The notes under the pieces were generated by a model. It was given only the letters and a program-made list of their open reading frames with translations. It had not been told where the DNA came from and did no database searches. A stretch of DNA of 64,000 bases from the NCBI GenBank assembly GCA_018061965.1, contig JAGOTG010000005.1, positions 62,001 to 126,000 on the forward strand, read 5' to 3'. The DNA is from Legionellaceae bacterium (GTDB taxonomy: Bacteria > Pseudomonadota > Gammaproteobacteria > Legionellales > Legionellaceae). This document shows, piece after piece, positions 1 to 8,512 of the stretch. The position numbers were made by a program, and so were the translations under genes. Position 1 is the stretch's first letter. Every line of letters begins with the position of its first letter.

Positions 1-610
1 CTTTTTCTAGCGCATGAATGGCACTTTCCCTATATACGCAGGGTTTAGGAGAGAGAACCAACGGCACTACTGTATTTTTATTTATTACAGGAAGTAACTC
101 CGGCTTTCCAATCCATTTTACAGCTTCTTTCCAAATCGTTGCTTGTTGCAAGAACTCGTTTGGTGGTGCCATTTTTATTAATACCAGGTCCAATTTTCCT
201 GCCTTAAATCCTTCAAGAACATTGATGGTTAAATCACATTCAACGTTTAAAAGAATACGAGGATGTAGTCTTGAGAAATCAACCAAAACATCAGATAAAA
301 TCACAGTAGCAAAATCTTCTGGTAATCCGAACCGAATTTCACCTTGTAGATCCGGTTCTTTAAACCGATCTAATGACTCTCGATGTAATAAGTAGATTTG
401 CTTCGCGTAGGCAATGAAAATCTCCCCTTCGGTCGTGAGTGATAACTCTTTGCCTCTATTAAACAAAGGTTTTCCAACTAAATTTTCAAGTTTCGCGATT
501 TGTTGGCTAATAGCAGATTGTGTTCGTCCTACCCGATCTGCTGCCTTGGTAAAACTTCCACTATCAGAAACCGCAAGAAAGCATTGTAAAGTGACTGTGT
601 CTAGTGACAT
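1..610 (-). CDS. LysR-family transcriptional regulator (3' end outside window)
   Basis: The minus strand reads open from an ATG at 610 to the window edge, giving 203 residues with no stop. The N-terminus is a typical LysR winged helix: it begins MSLDTVTLQCFLAVSDSGSF and continues with TKAADRVGRTQSAISQQIAK, the recognition-helix signature. The start of the periplasmic-binding-like effector domain follows (GEIRFGLPEDFA). The gene diverges from dabB across a 103-bp gap that contains repeated CTAAT/ATTAG half-sites, so it probably controls the bicarbonate operon and itself. CbbR-type LysR regulators are often found beside DAB operons, but the effector ligand here cannot be read from the sequence. 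The family assignment is firm; the target is inference. Confidence 0.9.
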   Translation of the reverse strand, partial: MSLDTVTLQCFLAVSDSGSFTKAADRVGRTQSAISQQIAKLENLVGKPLFNRGKELSLTTEGEIFIAYAKQIYLLHRESLDRFKEPDLQGEIRFGLPEDFATVILSDVLVDFSRLHPRILLNVECDLTINVLEGFKAGKLDLVLIKMAPPNEFLQQATIWKEAVKWIGKPELLPVINKNTVVPLVLSPKPCVYRESAIHALEK

Positions 611-713
611 TAGATTTCCTAATAATAGCAATTAGAATTTTTAAGTTTACTAATATTAGCACGTCTACTATATTTCGCCAACACAAACAGAAAAACTAAT
701 AAGGAGTTTTTTA
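611..713. promoter_or_regulatory. Divergent lysR/dabB control region with LysR-like half-sites
   Basis: The gap holds four copies of a pentamer in alternating orientation. CTAAT is at 619-623 and 650-654, and ATTAG is at 631-635 and 655-659. They form CTAAT-N7-ATTAG and a contiguous CTAATATTAG palindrome. Such AT-rich dyads are typical of LysR binding regions, though no strict T-N11-A spacing was found. A strong Shine-Dalgarno AAGGAG (701-706) precedes dabB. Operator function is inference. Confidence 0.5.
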
Positions 714-2225
714 ATGACCAATAGCTCGACAACATATTTATCATTGTTCCTTACAATAATCCCTATCATTGGATTAACACTTAATGTGTTATTCAATAAA
801 AATCCAAAAATGGGTGCGCAATTAGCCGCGGCAGTTGTTGGGATAGGCTTAACACTGAGTTTCATATTACTCGGTCATTGTTATGCAGACAAAACACCCG
901 TTTATTTTTTTGGATTTAAAGCGGATGGTTTAGGGTTCTTAATGACCACGCTCATTTTTTTTGTGAGCACTATTGTCCATCAGTTCTCAATACGCTATAT
1001 GGCTGGAGACGGAAATTATAAATCCTATTTTTATAAGTTATCATTAATTACGAGCAGTGCTGCGATCATGGCGCTTGCCGATCAATTTATATTGTTTTTT
1101 TCAGCATGGTGCGTCAGTAATTTTCTGTTGATTTCATTGATGATCCACAAACAAAAGTGGGATGCTGCTGCCTACTCAGGAAAACTTGCTTTTAAGACGC
1201 AGTTTAGCGGCGCAGTTATATTCATGATGGCTCTTGTTGTGATGTATTTTGAAACAGGGAGCCTGTCAATATCGGCCATTACGCAGCAAGCCACTCATTC
1301 TCCAGCCATACTAGCCGCACTTTTTATGTGCATTATTACAGCGATGACACAATCAGCAATCTGGCCTTTTCATCGATGGTTAACCAGCTCATTGAATTCA
1401 CCTACCCCCGTTTCTGCAATTATGCATGCTGGGTTGGTTAATGGCGGAGGATTTCTTTTAGTGCGGTTTGCGCCCATGCTTGTTGAGCATGCCATGCTGC
1501 TGAGTTTTATTTTCTGCATCGGAGTTATTTCAGCAGTGCTTGGGACACTATGGAAGCTTGTTCAAAGTGATGTGAAACGTATGTTAGCTTGCTCTACGAT
1601 GGGGCAGATGGGATTTATGATGATTCAATGCGGACTCGGCCTTTTTCCCGCGGCCATTGCTCATTTGATTTGGCATGGATTATTTAAAGCTTTCCTGTTT
1701 TTAAGCGCTGGCTCTGCGGTGCAAAGCAAAAAAACAGAGAACCAAAGCCGCACTAGCTCATTAAGCGCCTTTGTTCTCTCATGTGCGTACGGGCTGCTAG
1801 GCGCATATAGTTTTGCGTGGTTTAGTGATAAATCGTTTTTTTCAATGGATACGACTGCATTTTTGGTGGGCTTTGCGTTTATTGCCTCAACCCAAGTAGC
1901 GCATTCTCTACTGCAAAAAAACATCACTGTTGCTAAGAACCTCTTAGCGATTACTGCGACACTACTTTCTGGCGCAATATATGGATGCAGTATTCATCTT
2001 ATCGAAACAGTCATTCCATCTATCACGATGGTGCATCACCCCATTAATGCGCTGCATCTTACTACATTCATTGGATTCATCATGATATGGCTTATTTTAA
2101 ACCTGAGTTGTTTGAGATTTGTTCAGAATACAAGTTTTTGGAAACGCAGTTACATTGCCTTGTTAAATGGTAGTCAACCGCATCCGAAAACAATCACATC
2201 AATTCGTCAGTCTTATCAATATTAG
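714..2225 (+). CDS. dabB: DabB: NuoL/MrpA-like membrane subunit of the DAB bicarbonate transporter
   Basis: This is a 503-residue polytopic membrane protein of the proton-conducting NuoL/MrpA family. It carries the family core around WPFHRWLTSSLNSPTPVSA, the HAGLVNGG segment that follows, and many hydrophobic helices. It is shorter than true NuoL and no other complex I gene is nearby. Its partner is the DUF2309 protein 11 bp downstream, and that pair defines the DAB (DabA-DabB) inorganic-carbon accumulation system. In the known model DabB couples cation flux to CO2 hydration by DabA, trapping bicarbonate in the cytoplasm. The start is set by AAGGAG seven bases upstream of the ATG. The family is certain from the sequence; the coupling ion is not known. 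Confidence 0.92.
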   Translation: MTNSSTTYLSLFLTIIPIIGLTLNVLFNKNPKMGAQLAAAVVGIGLTLSFILLGHCYADKTPVYFFGFKADGLGFLMTTLIFFVSTIVHQFSIRYMAGDGNYKSYFYKLSLITSSAAIMALADQFILFFSAWCVSNFLLISLMIHKQKWDAAAYSGKLAFKTQFSGAVIFMMALVVMYFETGSLSISAITQQATHSPAILAALFMCIITAMTQSAIWPFHRWLTSSLNSPTPVSAIMHAGLVNGGGFLLVRFAPMLVEHAMLLSFIFCIGVISAVLGTLWKLVQSDVKRMLACSTMGQMGFMMIQCGLGLFPAAIAHLIWHGLFKAFLFLSAGSAVQSKKTENQSRTSSLSAFVLSCAYGLLGAYSFAWFSDKSFFSMDTTAFLVGFAFIASTQVAHSLLQKNITVAKNLLAITATLLSGAIYGCSIHLIETVIPSITMVHHPINALHLTTFIGFIMIWLILNLSCLRFVQNTSFWKRSYIALLNGSQPHPKTITSIRQSYQY

Positions 2226-2236
2226 GAGCGTTAACG

Positions 2237-4546
2237 ATGACTATTCAGTGTAATGAAGAAATGAGTTCTGTAACAACAAAAAAGACAGGTAAAAAGCAAC
2301 TATACAGCGCTATTGATACTCAAACGATGGTCCATCTTGCAGCCAAATCAATAGCACCTGTATGGCCGTTAAAAACCTTTATTGCATGCAATTCACTTCA
2401 AGGGTTGGAGTCAAACCCCTTTGATCAAGCGTTGCATGAAGCGCAACTTTTATTTGAACAGCGTGATATTGAGTATCAACACATTAACAGAGAAACCATT
2501 AAATGGTGCGGGTCTTATTTTGATGAAGGTCAGAGTGTTATCGAAATTCCTGCCGGTGAGAAAGGCTTTTATTCAGTCTTCAAAGAACTATCTAGATACG
2601 ACAAAATGCTTCATCAAAAATCAAAACAAAATAAGCAATGGTTAATTCAATTACCTAACCATGCAGAGGAAGCTATAGTGCAATGCTTGGACTTTCTAAA
2701 AATTTCTGATGAAGAGCAGCTATCATTTTTTAAAAAATCATTAGCACAATTGCCAGGATGGTCGGGTTATATTAAGTGGCTAACTGAGTGGCAAAACACA
2801 TCAAACCATTCAGGTAAAAATTCAAATATGCTGGTTGATTTCATCGCAATTCGATTAATTATTACCGTCCTACTCAATCCAAAAATAAAGGTGTCTAAAG
2901 GTACCGTCAACAACACGAAAGATCATAAGCATCCCATGATAGACCGTATCAAAAAACTCGAGGAGAACTATAAGTCTGGTTTAATTCGTCCTCTGCTAAC
3001 CGAAGCAAAAACCATGCATACATTACCAAAAACATCTCCGGATGTTCAGCTGGTCTTCTGCATTGATGTTAGATCGGAGCCTTTTCGTCGCCATTTAGAA
3101 TCCTTTGGCAATTATGAGACGTTAGGTTTTGCAGGTTTTTTTGGGCTTCCCATTCGTCTTCATGATTATAACTCAGGGAAAGTAACCGATTCTTGTCCCG
3201 TCTTATTAAAACCCCGATACGATATTCATGATCACCCCAATCACAAGCATTCCTGTTCTGAAAAACAACATGAGCAAGGGAAGAAACTTCTCAATAGTCT
3301 GACTGATATGTATCAACAATTAAAATATAATTTTGCAACACCGTTTGCGCTGGTTGAAACATTGGGCGCATGGTGTGGCCTGCTCATGCTATCTAAAACC
3401 CTGAAACCAACGTTAACCCTATCAATTATAAACAAATGGATTGAAAAAATTAGGCCAACAGTGGCGACGACTCCCATGGTTGATATGACAGCAGCGGATA
3501 GCAGCAACGGCATTTCTCCTACAGATCAAGCATTTTATGCAGAAGCAGTCCTTCGTATCATGGGTTTGACAGAAAACTTTGGAAAGTTTGTCATTTTTTG
3601 TGGGCATGGAAGCAGTACTCAAAACAATCCTTATGCTTCTGGTTTGGACTGCGGCGCCTGTGGCGGCAACCACGGTGGCGGAAATGCCAGAGCGTTAGCT
3701 GCAATATTAAACAAAAGGTCAATTCAAGACGCGCTATACGAACGCGGTATTTTTATCCCTCATGATACCCAATTTTTAGCAGCGGAACACAATACCACAA
3801 CGGATGATGTGTTGATTTTTGAAGATAATGCGCCACGCTTACTTCATAAAGAAATTTTAAAAGAGTTAAAAGATCATCTTAAGAAGGCAAAAGCAAAAAA
3901 TACTGCTTCGCGTGTAGGCCACTTTGGAGTGTCTACTCGAGCTAACCCGATGGAAGAAACCGATCGCAGGAGTCAAGACTGGTCCGAAGTAAGGCCAGAG
4001 TGGGGATTGGCACGTAATGCTGCCTTTATCATTGGTCCCCGACAACTAACTAAGGCTTTGGACTTGGAAGGACGATGTTTTTTACATTCGTATGATTGGG
4101 TTAAGGATGAACAGCTCACCTCGCTTGAAACCATATTAACCGCTCCGATGGTTGTCGCTGAGTGGATTAACACACAATATTTGTTTTCTACGCTAGATAA
4201 TGTGACGTACGGTAGTGGTAGCAAAGTTACGCACAATGTGGCCGGTAAAATTGGCGTCATGCAAGGTAACGGTAGTGATTTGATGCATGGGTTACCTCTT
4301 CAATCCGTAAATGCTACAGATGCTCTCAACTATCATCAGCCGCAAAGATTACTAACGATTGTCTATGCTCCAAGAAAAAATGTGAGTGCGATCATCGATC
4401 GTCAAGAGATTTTAAAAACGCTATTTTTTAATGCTTGGGTTCATTTGATTGTGATAGAGCCAACTGAAAATAAAGCCTATCAACTTCAAACAACTGGGGA
4501 ATGGTATTTATTGACTAACATAGGAGAAAAAAATGAGTTTCACTAA
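2237..4546 (+). CDS. dabA: DabA: DUF2309 zinc carbonic-anhydrase-like subunit of DAB
   Basis: This 769-residue soluble protein belongs to the DUF2309/DabA family. The beta-carbonic-anhydrase-like zinc site is visible: Cys275 and Asp277 in FCIDVRSEPFRRH, His457 in FCGHGSST, and Cys472 in GLDCGACGGNHGG. The His-Cys spacing of 15 residues equals that reported for Halothiobacillus DabA (H524/C539), so the site looks intact. It is predicted to hydrate CO2 to bicarbonate in a vectorial, energy-coupled way with DabB. It follows dabB by 11 bp and its end overlaps the PII-like gene by 14 bp, so the three are co-translated. No truncation is seen. DABs are known from autotrophs and also from heterotrophic pathogens. 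Confidence 0.95.
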   Translation: MTIQCNEEMSSVTTKKTGKKQLYSAIDTQTMVHLAAKSIAPVWPLKTFIACNSLQGLESNPFDQALHEAQLLFEQRDIEYQHINRETIKWCGSYFDEGQSVIEIPAGEKGFYSVFKELSRYDKMLHQKSKQNKQWLIQLPNHAEEAIVQCLDFLKISDEEQLSFFKKSLAQLPGWSGYIKWLTEWQNTSNHSGKNSNMLVDFIAIRLIITVLLNPKIKVSKGTVNNTKDHKHPMIDRIKKLEENYKSGLIRPLLTEAKTMHTLPKTSPDVQLVFCIDVRSEPFRRHLESFGNYETLGFAGFFGLPIRLHDYNSGKVTDSCPVLLKPRYDIHDHPNHKHSCSEKQHEQGKKLLNSLTDMYQQLKYNFATPFALVETLGAWCGLLMLSKTLKPTLTLSIINKWIEKIRPTVATTPMVDMTAADSSNGISPTDQAFYAEAVLRIMGLTENFGKFVIFCGHGSSTQNNPYASGLDCGACGGNHGGGNARALAAILNKRSIQDALYERGIFIPHDTQFLAAEHNTTTDDVLIFEDNAPRLLHKEILKELKDHLKKAKAKNTASRVGHFGVSTRANPMEETDRRSQDWSEVRPEWGLARNAAFIIGPRQLTKALDLEGRCFLHSYDWVKDEQLTSLETILTAPMVVAEWINTQYLFSTLDNVTYGSGSKVTHNVAGKIGVMQGNGSDLMHGLPLQSVNATDALNYHQPQRLLTIVYAPRKNVSAIIDRQEILKTLFFNAWVHLIVIEPTENKAYQLQTTGEWYLLTNIGEKNEFH

Positions 4547-4886
4547 CGAGCGTCCTGATCATGACAGCAAAGTAACATTGCATCGCATGAAAAAGATAGA
4601 AGTGATTGTCTCTGGAGAAAATGAGGGATTACTATCTAATATGCTGAATGACGCCAATATTTCTGGATTTACTTTGCTTAGAAATGTATCAGGAAAAGGG
4701 CATAATGGTTTTCATGAAGGAAAACTATTGTTTAACGACAAAGCCGTATTAGTCATGTTCATTGCAGTCGCCCCAGATGAGGCTATTGAAAGTATTGCAA
4801 TTGGAATGAAATCTTTATTAGAAAAAAACTCTGGTGTGATGTTTGTATCAGATGTATCCGTCGCAAGAGTAGATTACTTTTCTTAA
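4533..4886 (+). CDS. PII-like small signalling protein in the DAB operon
   Basis: The product is 117 residues, with a PII-type (ferredoxin-like) core that begins at an internal methionine (MKKIEVIVSG). PII homologues are about 112 residues long and recur in DAB operons, where they are thought to sense nucleotides or carbon status. The usual T-loop tyrosine and the SbtB-type C-terminal CGPxGC motif are not visible, so this is a divergent member. The gene starts inside the end of dabA (14-bp overlap) with AGGAG correctly spaced upstream. A role in gating DabAB is inference from position. It could instead be another small ferredoxin-fold protein. Confidence 0.65.
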   Translation: MSFTNERPDHDSKVTLHRMKKIEVIVSGENEGLLSNMLNDANISGFTLLRNVSGKGHNGFHEGKLLFNDKAVLVMFIAVAPDEAIESIAIGMKSLLEKNSGVMFVSDVSVARVDYFS

Positions 4887-4902
4887 TTTAATCATCAGCA
4901 CT

Positions 4903-4931
4903 CACCTTAGTAGGCCAACACTGCTAAGGTG
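4903..4931 (+). promoter_or_regulatory. Intercistronic hairpin between PII-like and DUF6671-like genes
   Basis: CACCTTAG (4903-4910) and CTAAGGTG (4924-4931) form a perfect 8-bp stem around a 13-nt loop. No U-tract follows, so it is not an intrinsic terminator. The 3' arm contains AAGGTG, which could act as a ribosome site for an ATG at 4936. The better-spaced GGAG at 4938-4941 supports the ATG at 4948. The hairpin may modulate translation or RNA processing within the operon. Confidence 0.5.
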
Positions 4932-4947
4932 ATAAATGGAGTTCTAT

Positions 4948-5781
4948 ATGATTTATAAAGACAAACTCGTTCTACTTGCTTCAAAACATAGAAAAGAGCA
5001 GGTCATTGAACCCGTTTTTCGAGAAAAAATGGGGTGTAATTTATGTGTGGAAGATATTGACACGGATCAATTTGGGACATTTACCGGAGAGATTCCTAGG
5101 CCTCTGACTGCTTATGAAACCTGTATATTAAAAGCAAAACATGCTGCAAATGATAAGAAGTACGGTTTATCTATTGCGAGTGAGGGCAGTTTTGGTCCCC
5201 ACCCATCCAATCCTTTTATTCCCCATGCACATGAAATCATGGTGTTTGTCGATTTGGAAAATGATTGGGTTATTGCGGAACAATTAGTGACACCCAATAC
5301 AAATTACAAAATGATGACCATTCATCAAGATACGATTTTAGATTCCTTCTTGGAATCAGTTCATTTTCCGAGTCATGCACTAACCTTACAATCAGGAGAC
5401 AGGCAAAATGTCCTCGAAAAAGGAATCAATAACCACGATATACTCCAATCCTCATTAGTAGTTGGCTTTAAAAAATATAATGAATTATTTATTGCAACAG
5501 ATATGCGTGCAATGATGAACCCAACTCGCATGCAGACATTGGCCGAGTTGTCTGAAAAACTGGTAATTCGCATACTGAGATCTTGTCCTGGATGCGGTAT
5601 TCCAGGTTTTGGTTTTAAAGCGGTGAGTGGTCATTTGCCCTGTAGTCTATGTGGAGATGAAACCCAATTATATCGATATGAAGAATGGGGATGCATTCAA
5701 TGCGACTATCAAGAGCAGCGATCACGAAAGGATCAATTAATTGTGGCTGACCCCACACACTGTGATTATTGTAATCCCTAA
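4948..5781 (+). CDS. DUF6671-like protein with C-terminal cysteine pairs
   Basis: This conserved uncharacterised protein has 277 residues from the ATG at 4948. That start has GGAG six bases upstream; an in-frame ATG at 4936 would add four residues. I read it as the DUF6671 family. The N-terminal half carries a conserved block, SIASEGSFGPHP followed by FIPHAHEIMVFVD. The C-terminus has four CxxC-type pairs (CPGC, CSLC, CIQC, CDYC) that look like one or two zinc ribbons. No enzymatic function is known to me. Its place inside the DAB operon, after the PII-like gene, suggests a function in carbon or bicarbonate handling, but that rests on context only. Confidence 0.7.
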   Translation: MIYKDKLVLLASKHRKEQVIEPVFREKMGCNLCVEDIDTDQFGTFTGEIPRPLTAYETCILKAKHAANDKKYGLSIASEGSFGPHPSNPFIPHAHEIMVFVDLENDWVIAEQLVTPNTNYKMMTIHQDTILDSFLESVHFPSHALTLQSGDRQNVLEKGINNHDILQSSLVVGFKKYNELFIATDMRAMMNPTRMQTLAELSEKLVIRILRSCPGCGIPGFGFKAVSGHLPCSLCGDETQLYRYEEWGCIQCDYQEQRSRKDQLIVADPTHCDYCNP

Positions 5782-5796
5782 CTCAGCTGAGCTTTT

Positions 5797-6765
5797 ATGC
5801 CAACCATCACTACTAGTATTCATCTCGCTTTAGAGTATTTAGAGAAGGGCGATGTCGTTGCTATTCCAACCGAAACCGTATATGGACTAGCAGCTGATGC
5901 AACCAATAAAAAAGCGATTAAAAAAATATTTTCCATTAAAAAAAGACCTCTAAATCATCCACTTATTATGCACGTTTGTCATGATTGGGATTTAAGTCAA
6001 TGGGTAATCGATGTTCCTGAGTATGCGCAAGAAATGATTCTTGCTTTCTGGCCAGGGCCATTAACCCTTGTCTTAAATAGCAAAAATGGCACAGTGAATT
6101 CATTGGTGAATGCAGGGCAAAACAGTATCGCCATTCGTGCACCCAATCATAATTTAACAGAGCAAGTTTTAAGACAACTCAATCGCCCTTTGGTCGCCCC
6201 ATCAGCGAATCCATTCGGTCAGATAAGCCCAACAACGGCACTACATGTTGCACAAAGTTTTCCTAATGAGAATTTCTTTATTTTAGATGGAGGCCGTTGT
6301 GAAGTAGGGATCGAGTCATCGATTATTCAAGCAACTCATCCCGATAAATATACTGTCTTACGGCCTGGTATGATTGACTTGAAAACCATGAAAGATCGGC
6401 TTGCCAAAGACGGGCTTTTAAATGTATCCTCTCCAAGGGTATCTGGACAATTGGACAGTCATTACAAACCTCAAAAGATGCTCTACTATATTGATGATTG
6501 GCAACAATTCGATAACTATTCCCATTTGTTAATGGGTGAAATTTATACGATTAGCATTTCCAAACACACCCCAGGAGCGGGGAAACTGCATCATCAGTTA
6601 CCCAATGATGAGCAAACTGTGGCCTATCAACTGTATAATGAAATAAGACATGCGGATCAATCTCAAGCGGATGTAATTTTGATTGAGTTGCCTCCGAATC
6701 AAAAAAAATGGCGTGCTATTAGAGAAAAAATTATCAAAGCGGGACAATCAATACATTCAATCTAA
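5797..6765 (+). CDS. Threonylcarbamoyl-AMP synthase, Sua5 type
   Basis: The enzyme condenses L-threonine, bicarbonate and ATP to threonylcarbamoyl-AMP, the first step of t6A modification of ANN-decoding tRNAs. The N-terminal YrdC/TsaC domain is clear: GDVVAIPTETVYGLAADA, KKRPLNHPL, WPGPLTLVL, and SIAIRAPNH. The 322-residue length and the SHYKPQ linker near residue 223 followed by a C-terminal domain mark it as Sua5 rather than the short TsaC of E. coli. It lies 15 bp after the DUF6671-like gene. Bicarbonate is its substrate, which fits the DAB neighbourhood. Whether a second tsaC copy exists elsewhere cannot be seen. Confidence 0.92.
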   Translation: MPTITTSIHLALEYLEKGDVVAIPTETVYGLAADATNKKAIKKIFSIKKRPLNHPLIMHVCHDWDLSQWVIDVPEYAQEMILAFWPGPLTLVLNSKNGTVNSLVNAGQNSIAIRAPNHNLTEQVLRQLNRPLVAPSANPFGQISPTTALHVAQSFPNENFFILDGGRCEVGIESSIIQATHPDKYTVLRPGMIDLKTMKDRLAKDGLLNVSSPRVSGQLDSHYKPQKMLYYIDDWQQFDNYSHLLMGEIYTISISKHTPGAGKLHHQLPNDEQTVAYQLYNEIRHADQSQADVILIELPPNQKKWRAIREKIIKAGQSIHSI

Positions 6766-6798
6766 TATGAACAATGAAATCATCGAGTAGAACCCAAT

Positions 6799-7704
6799 AT
6801 GACTCAACGTAATAGATTACAAAATAAAAATGAATACCCAGGTTTTTTAAAAAGTGCTTTAGCATGGCAAGGATCTGTCTCACCTAAAGTAATGAATAAA
6901 GTGATTTTCATTATTATTTATACTAGCTTAGTGTCGTATCTATGTTATTTATTCCCATCGGCTGTTTTACCTGTTGGTCCTTTTGAATATGGTGGGTTGA
7001 TAATGGGGTTGATCCTTGTTTTTAGAGTCAACGCGGGTTATGACAGATGGTGGGAGGCAAGAAAACTATGGGGTAATGTTGTCAATCATACTAGGAATTT
7101 GACCATTATTTTAGTTAATTACACCAATCAAGAGACTCATGACTGGATACTTAAAATCACCAATATGATTTCTGCCTTGCCCTATCTGATGAAGGACAAC
7201 TTGAGAGGTCAGACCAATTTTCAATATCTTTGCCATCTTATCAATATAGATAATATTCAGAAGTTAAATGAATCTAAACATCGACCGATGATTCTGGCCT
7301 CAATCATTGCACATGAACTGCAAATTGCGCGAAATAATTATGGTCTTGATTCCTTTGCATTTCTTCGTGCGCAAGAGCAAATAGAGCGCATAGTCGACGC
7401 GCAAGGAGCATGTGAACGAATTTTAAGAACGCCGATGCCCTTTGTTATGGCTGTAAAATCAAGGCGCTTTATTTTATTCTTTTTATTAATGTTACCCTTT
7501 GCTCTTGCAAACGTTTCTTCGTTTCTTAGCCCCCTAATTGCCGGTATAGTATCTTACGCAATTTTTTCACTCGATCAAATTGGTCTTGAACTACAAAATC
7601 CATTTTCTGAAACAAATTTAAGCCACCTACCTTTGGATACTATTTGTGAAACCATTGATAAAAATATTAAGGAAATTCTACGTCACAATGTCACGACATT
7701 ATAA
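6799..7704 (+). CDS. Bestrophin-family anion channel
   Basis: This 301-residue membrane protein belongs to the bestrophin/UPF0187 family. The diagnostic block is FRVNAGYDRWWEARKLWGNV, with hydrophobic helices near residues 35-75 and 225-255 and a conserved N-terminal segment (SALAWQGSV). Bestrophins form pentameric anion channels. Several conduct bicarbonate, and algal members supply bicarbonate to the thylakoid lumen for CO2 concentration. Here it closes the DAB gene run, 33 bp after the Sua5 gene, and is convergent with the next block. A bicarbonate or chloride channel working with DabAB is inference; the family call is secure. Confidence 0.9.
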   Translation: MTQRNRLQNKNEYPGFLKSALAWQGSVSPKVMNKVIFIIIYTSLVSYLCYLFPSAVLPVGPFEYGGLIMGLILVFRVNAGYDRWWEARKLWGNVVNHTRNLTIILVNYTNQETHDWILKITNMISALPYLMKDNLRGQTNFQYLCHLINIDNIQKLNESKHRPMILASIIAHELQIARNNYGLDSFAFLRAQEQIERIVDAQGACERILRTPMPFVMAVKSRRFILFFLLMLPFALANVSSFLSPLIAGIVSYAIFSLDQIGLELQNPFSETNLSHLPLDTICETIDKNIKEILRHNVTTL

Positions 7705-7789
7705 ATATACATGTAAATTGGCTTTTAATTGACCTAATTGTTCGTTAGCCTAATGGCAATGCACAACCTTGCCAAACCAGCCTAACACA

Positions 7790-8512
7790 TCACAAATACC
7801 GCCCGCCATCCACCCGTAAGCTCTGCCCCGTCACATACGTATTGTTCACCAAATACATCAGCGCTTGCGCAATGTTTTCTGGTGTACCATGGCGTTTGAG
7901 AAGGGTTTTGGTGATGATTTTTTCTTGGATGGTTGAATTTAGCTGATTACCGCCTTCCGGCCACATGATGGCACCCGGGGCGATGGCGTTCACACGAACG
8001 TTGGGGGCAAATTCTTGTGCTAAGGCAAGGGTCTGCATGGCCAGGGCTGCTTTGGTTTGGCAATACGCTGCATAGCCACTCAAGGGAGTATGTGCGTGCA
8101 CATCGGTGATATTAATGATGTTACCCTGCGTAGCGTCTAAGTAAGGGAATGCCGCGTGGCTCAATTGATACGGAGCTTGAACATTACAACGCCACATCTG
8201 CTCCCAATCTGAATCCTGTTTTGAAAAAATAGACGCGTTATTGACGATCAAATCTAAATGCCCCCACTGAGCTACAGTCGCCTCCAACAAGGCGGATATG
8301 TCTGAGGGGGAGCACAAGTCTGCGGACAAAGCTACGGCGCTATTAGCGCGTAATTTATTGAAAGCTGCTACCAACTCTGTCGCAGCCGCTTCCGAATGGT
8401 GATAGTGCACCACCACTCGAAAACCTGATTGATGCAATTGATTCGCTAGCACAGCACCAATACGTTGCGCAGCGCCGGTGATCAGCGCAACGGGCGGTGC
8501 TGTTGGAGTCAC
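7790..8512 (-). CDS. Pteridine reductase-like short-chain dehydrogenase
   Basis: This is a 240-residue SDR enzyme. The nucleotide-binding loop reads LITGAAQRIGAVLA; the Arg in place of the second Gly is characteristic of the PTR1/FolM pteridine reductases. The NNAS motif and the YCQTK catalytic Tyr/Lys are present, as is the C-terminal GQSLRVDGG. It is predicted to use NADPH to reduce dihydropterins or dihydrofolate. The gene overlaps the upstream MFS gene by 4 bp and so is translated with it. The exact substrate is not determined by the sequence. Confidence 0.82.
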   Translation of the reverse strand: MTPTAPPVALITGAAQRIGAVLANQLHQSGFRVVVHYHHSEAAATELVAAFNKLRANSAVALSADLCSPSDISALLEATVAQWGHLDLIVNNASIFSKQDSDWEQMWRCNVQAPYQLSHAAFPYLDATQGNIINITDVHAHTPLSGYAAYCQTKAALAMQTLALAQEFAPNVRVNAIAPGAIMWPEGGNQLNSTIQEKIITKTLLKRHGTPENIAQALMYLVNNTYVTGQSLRVDGGRYL

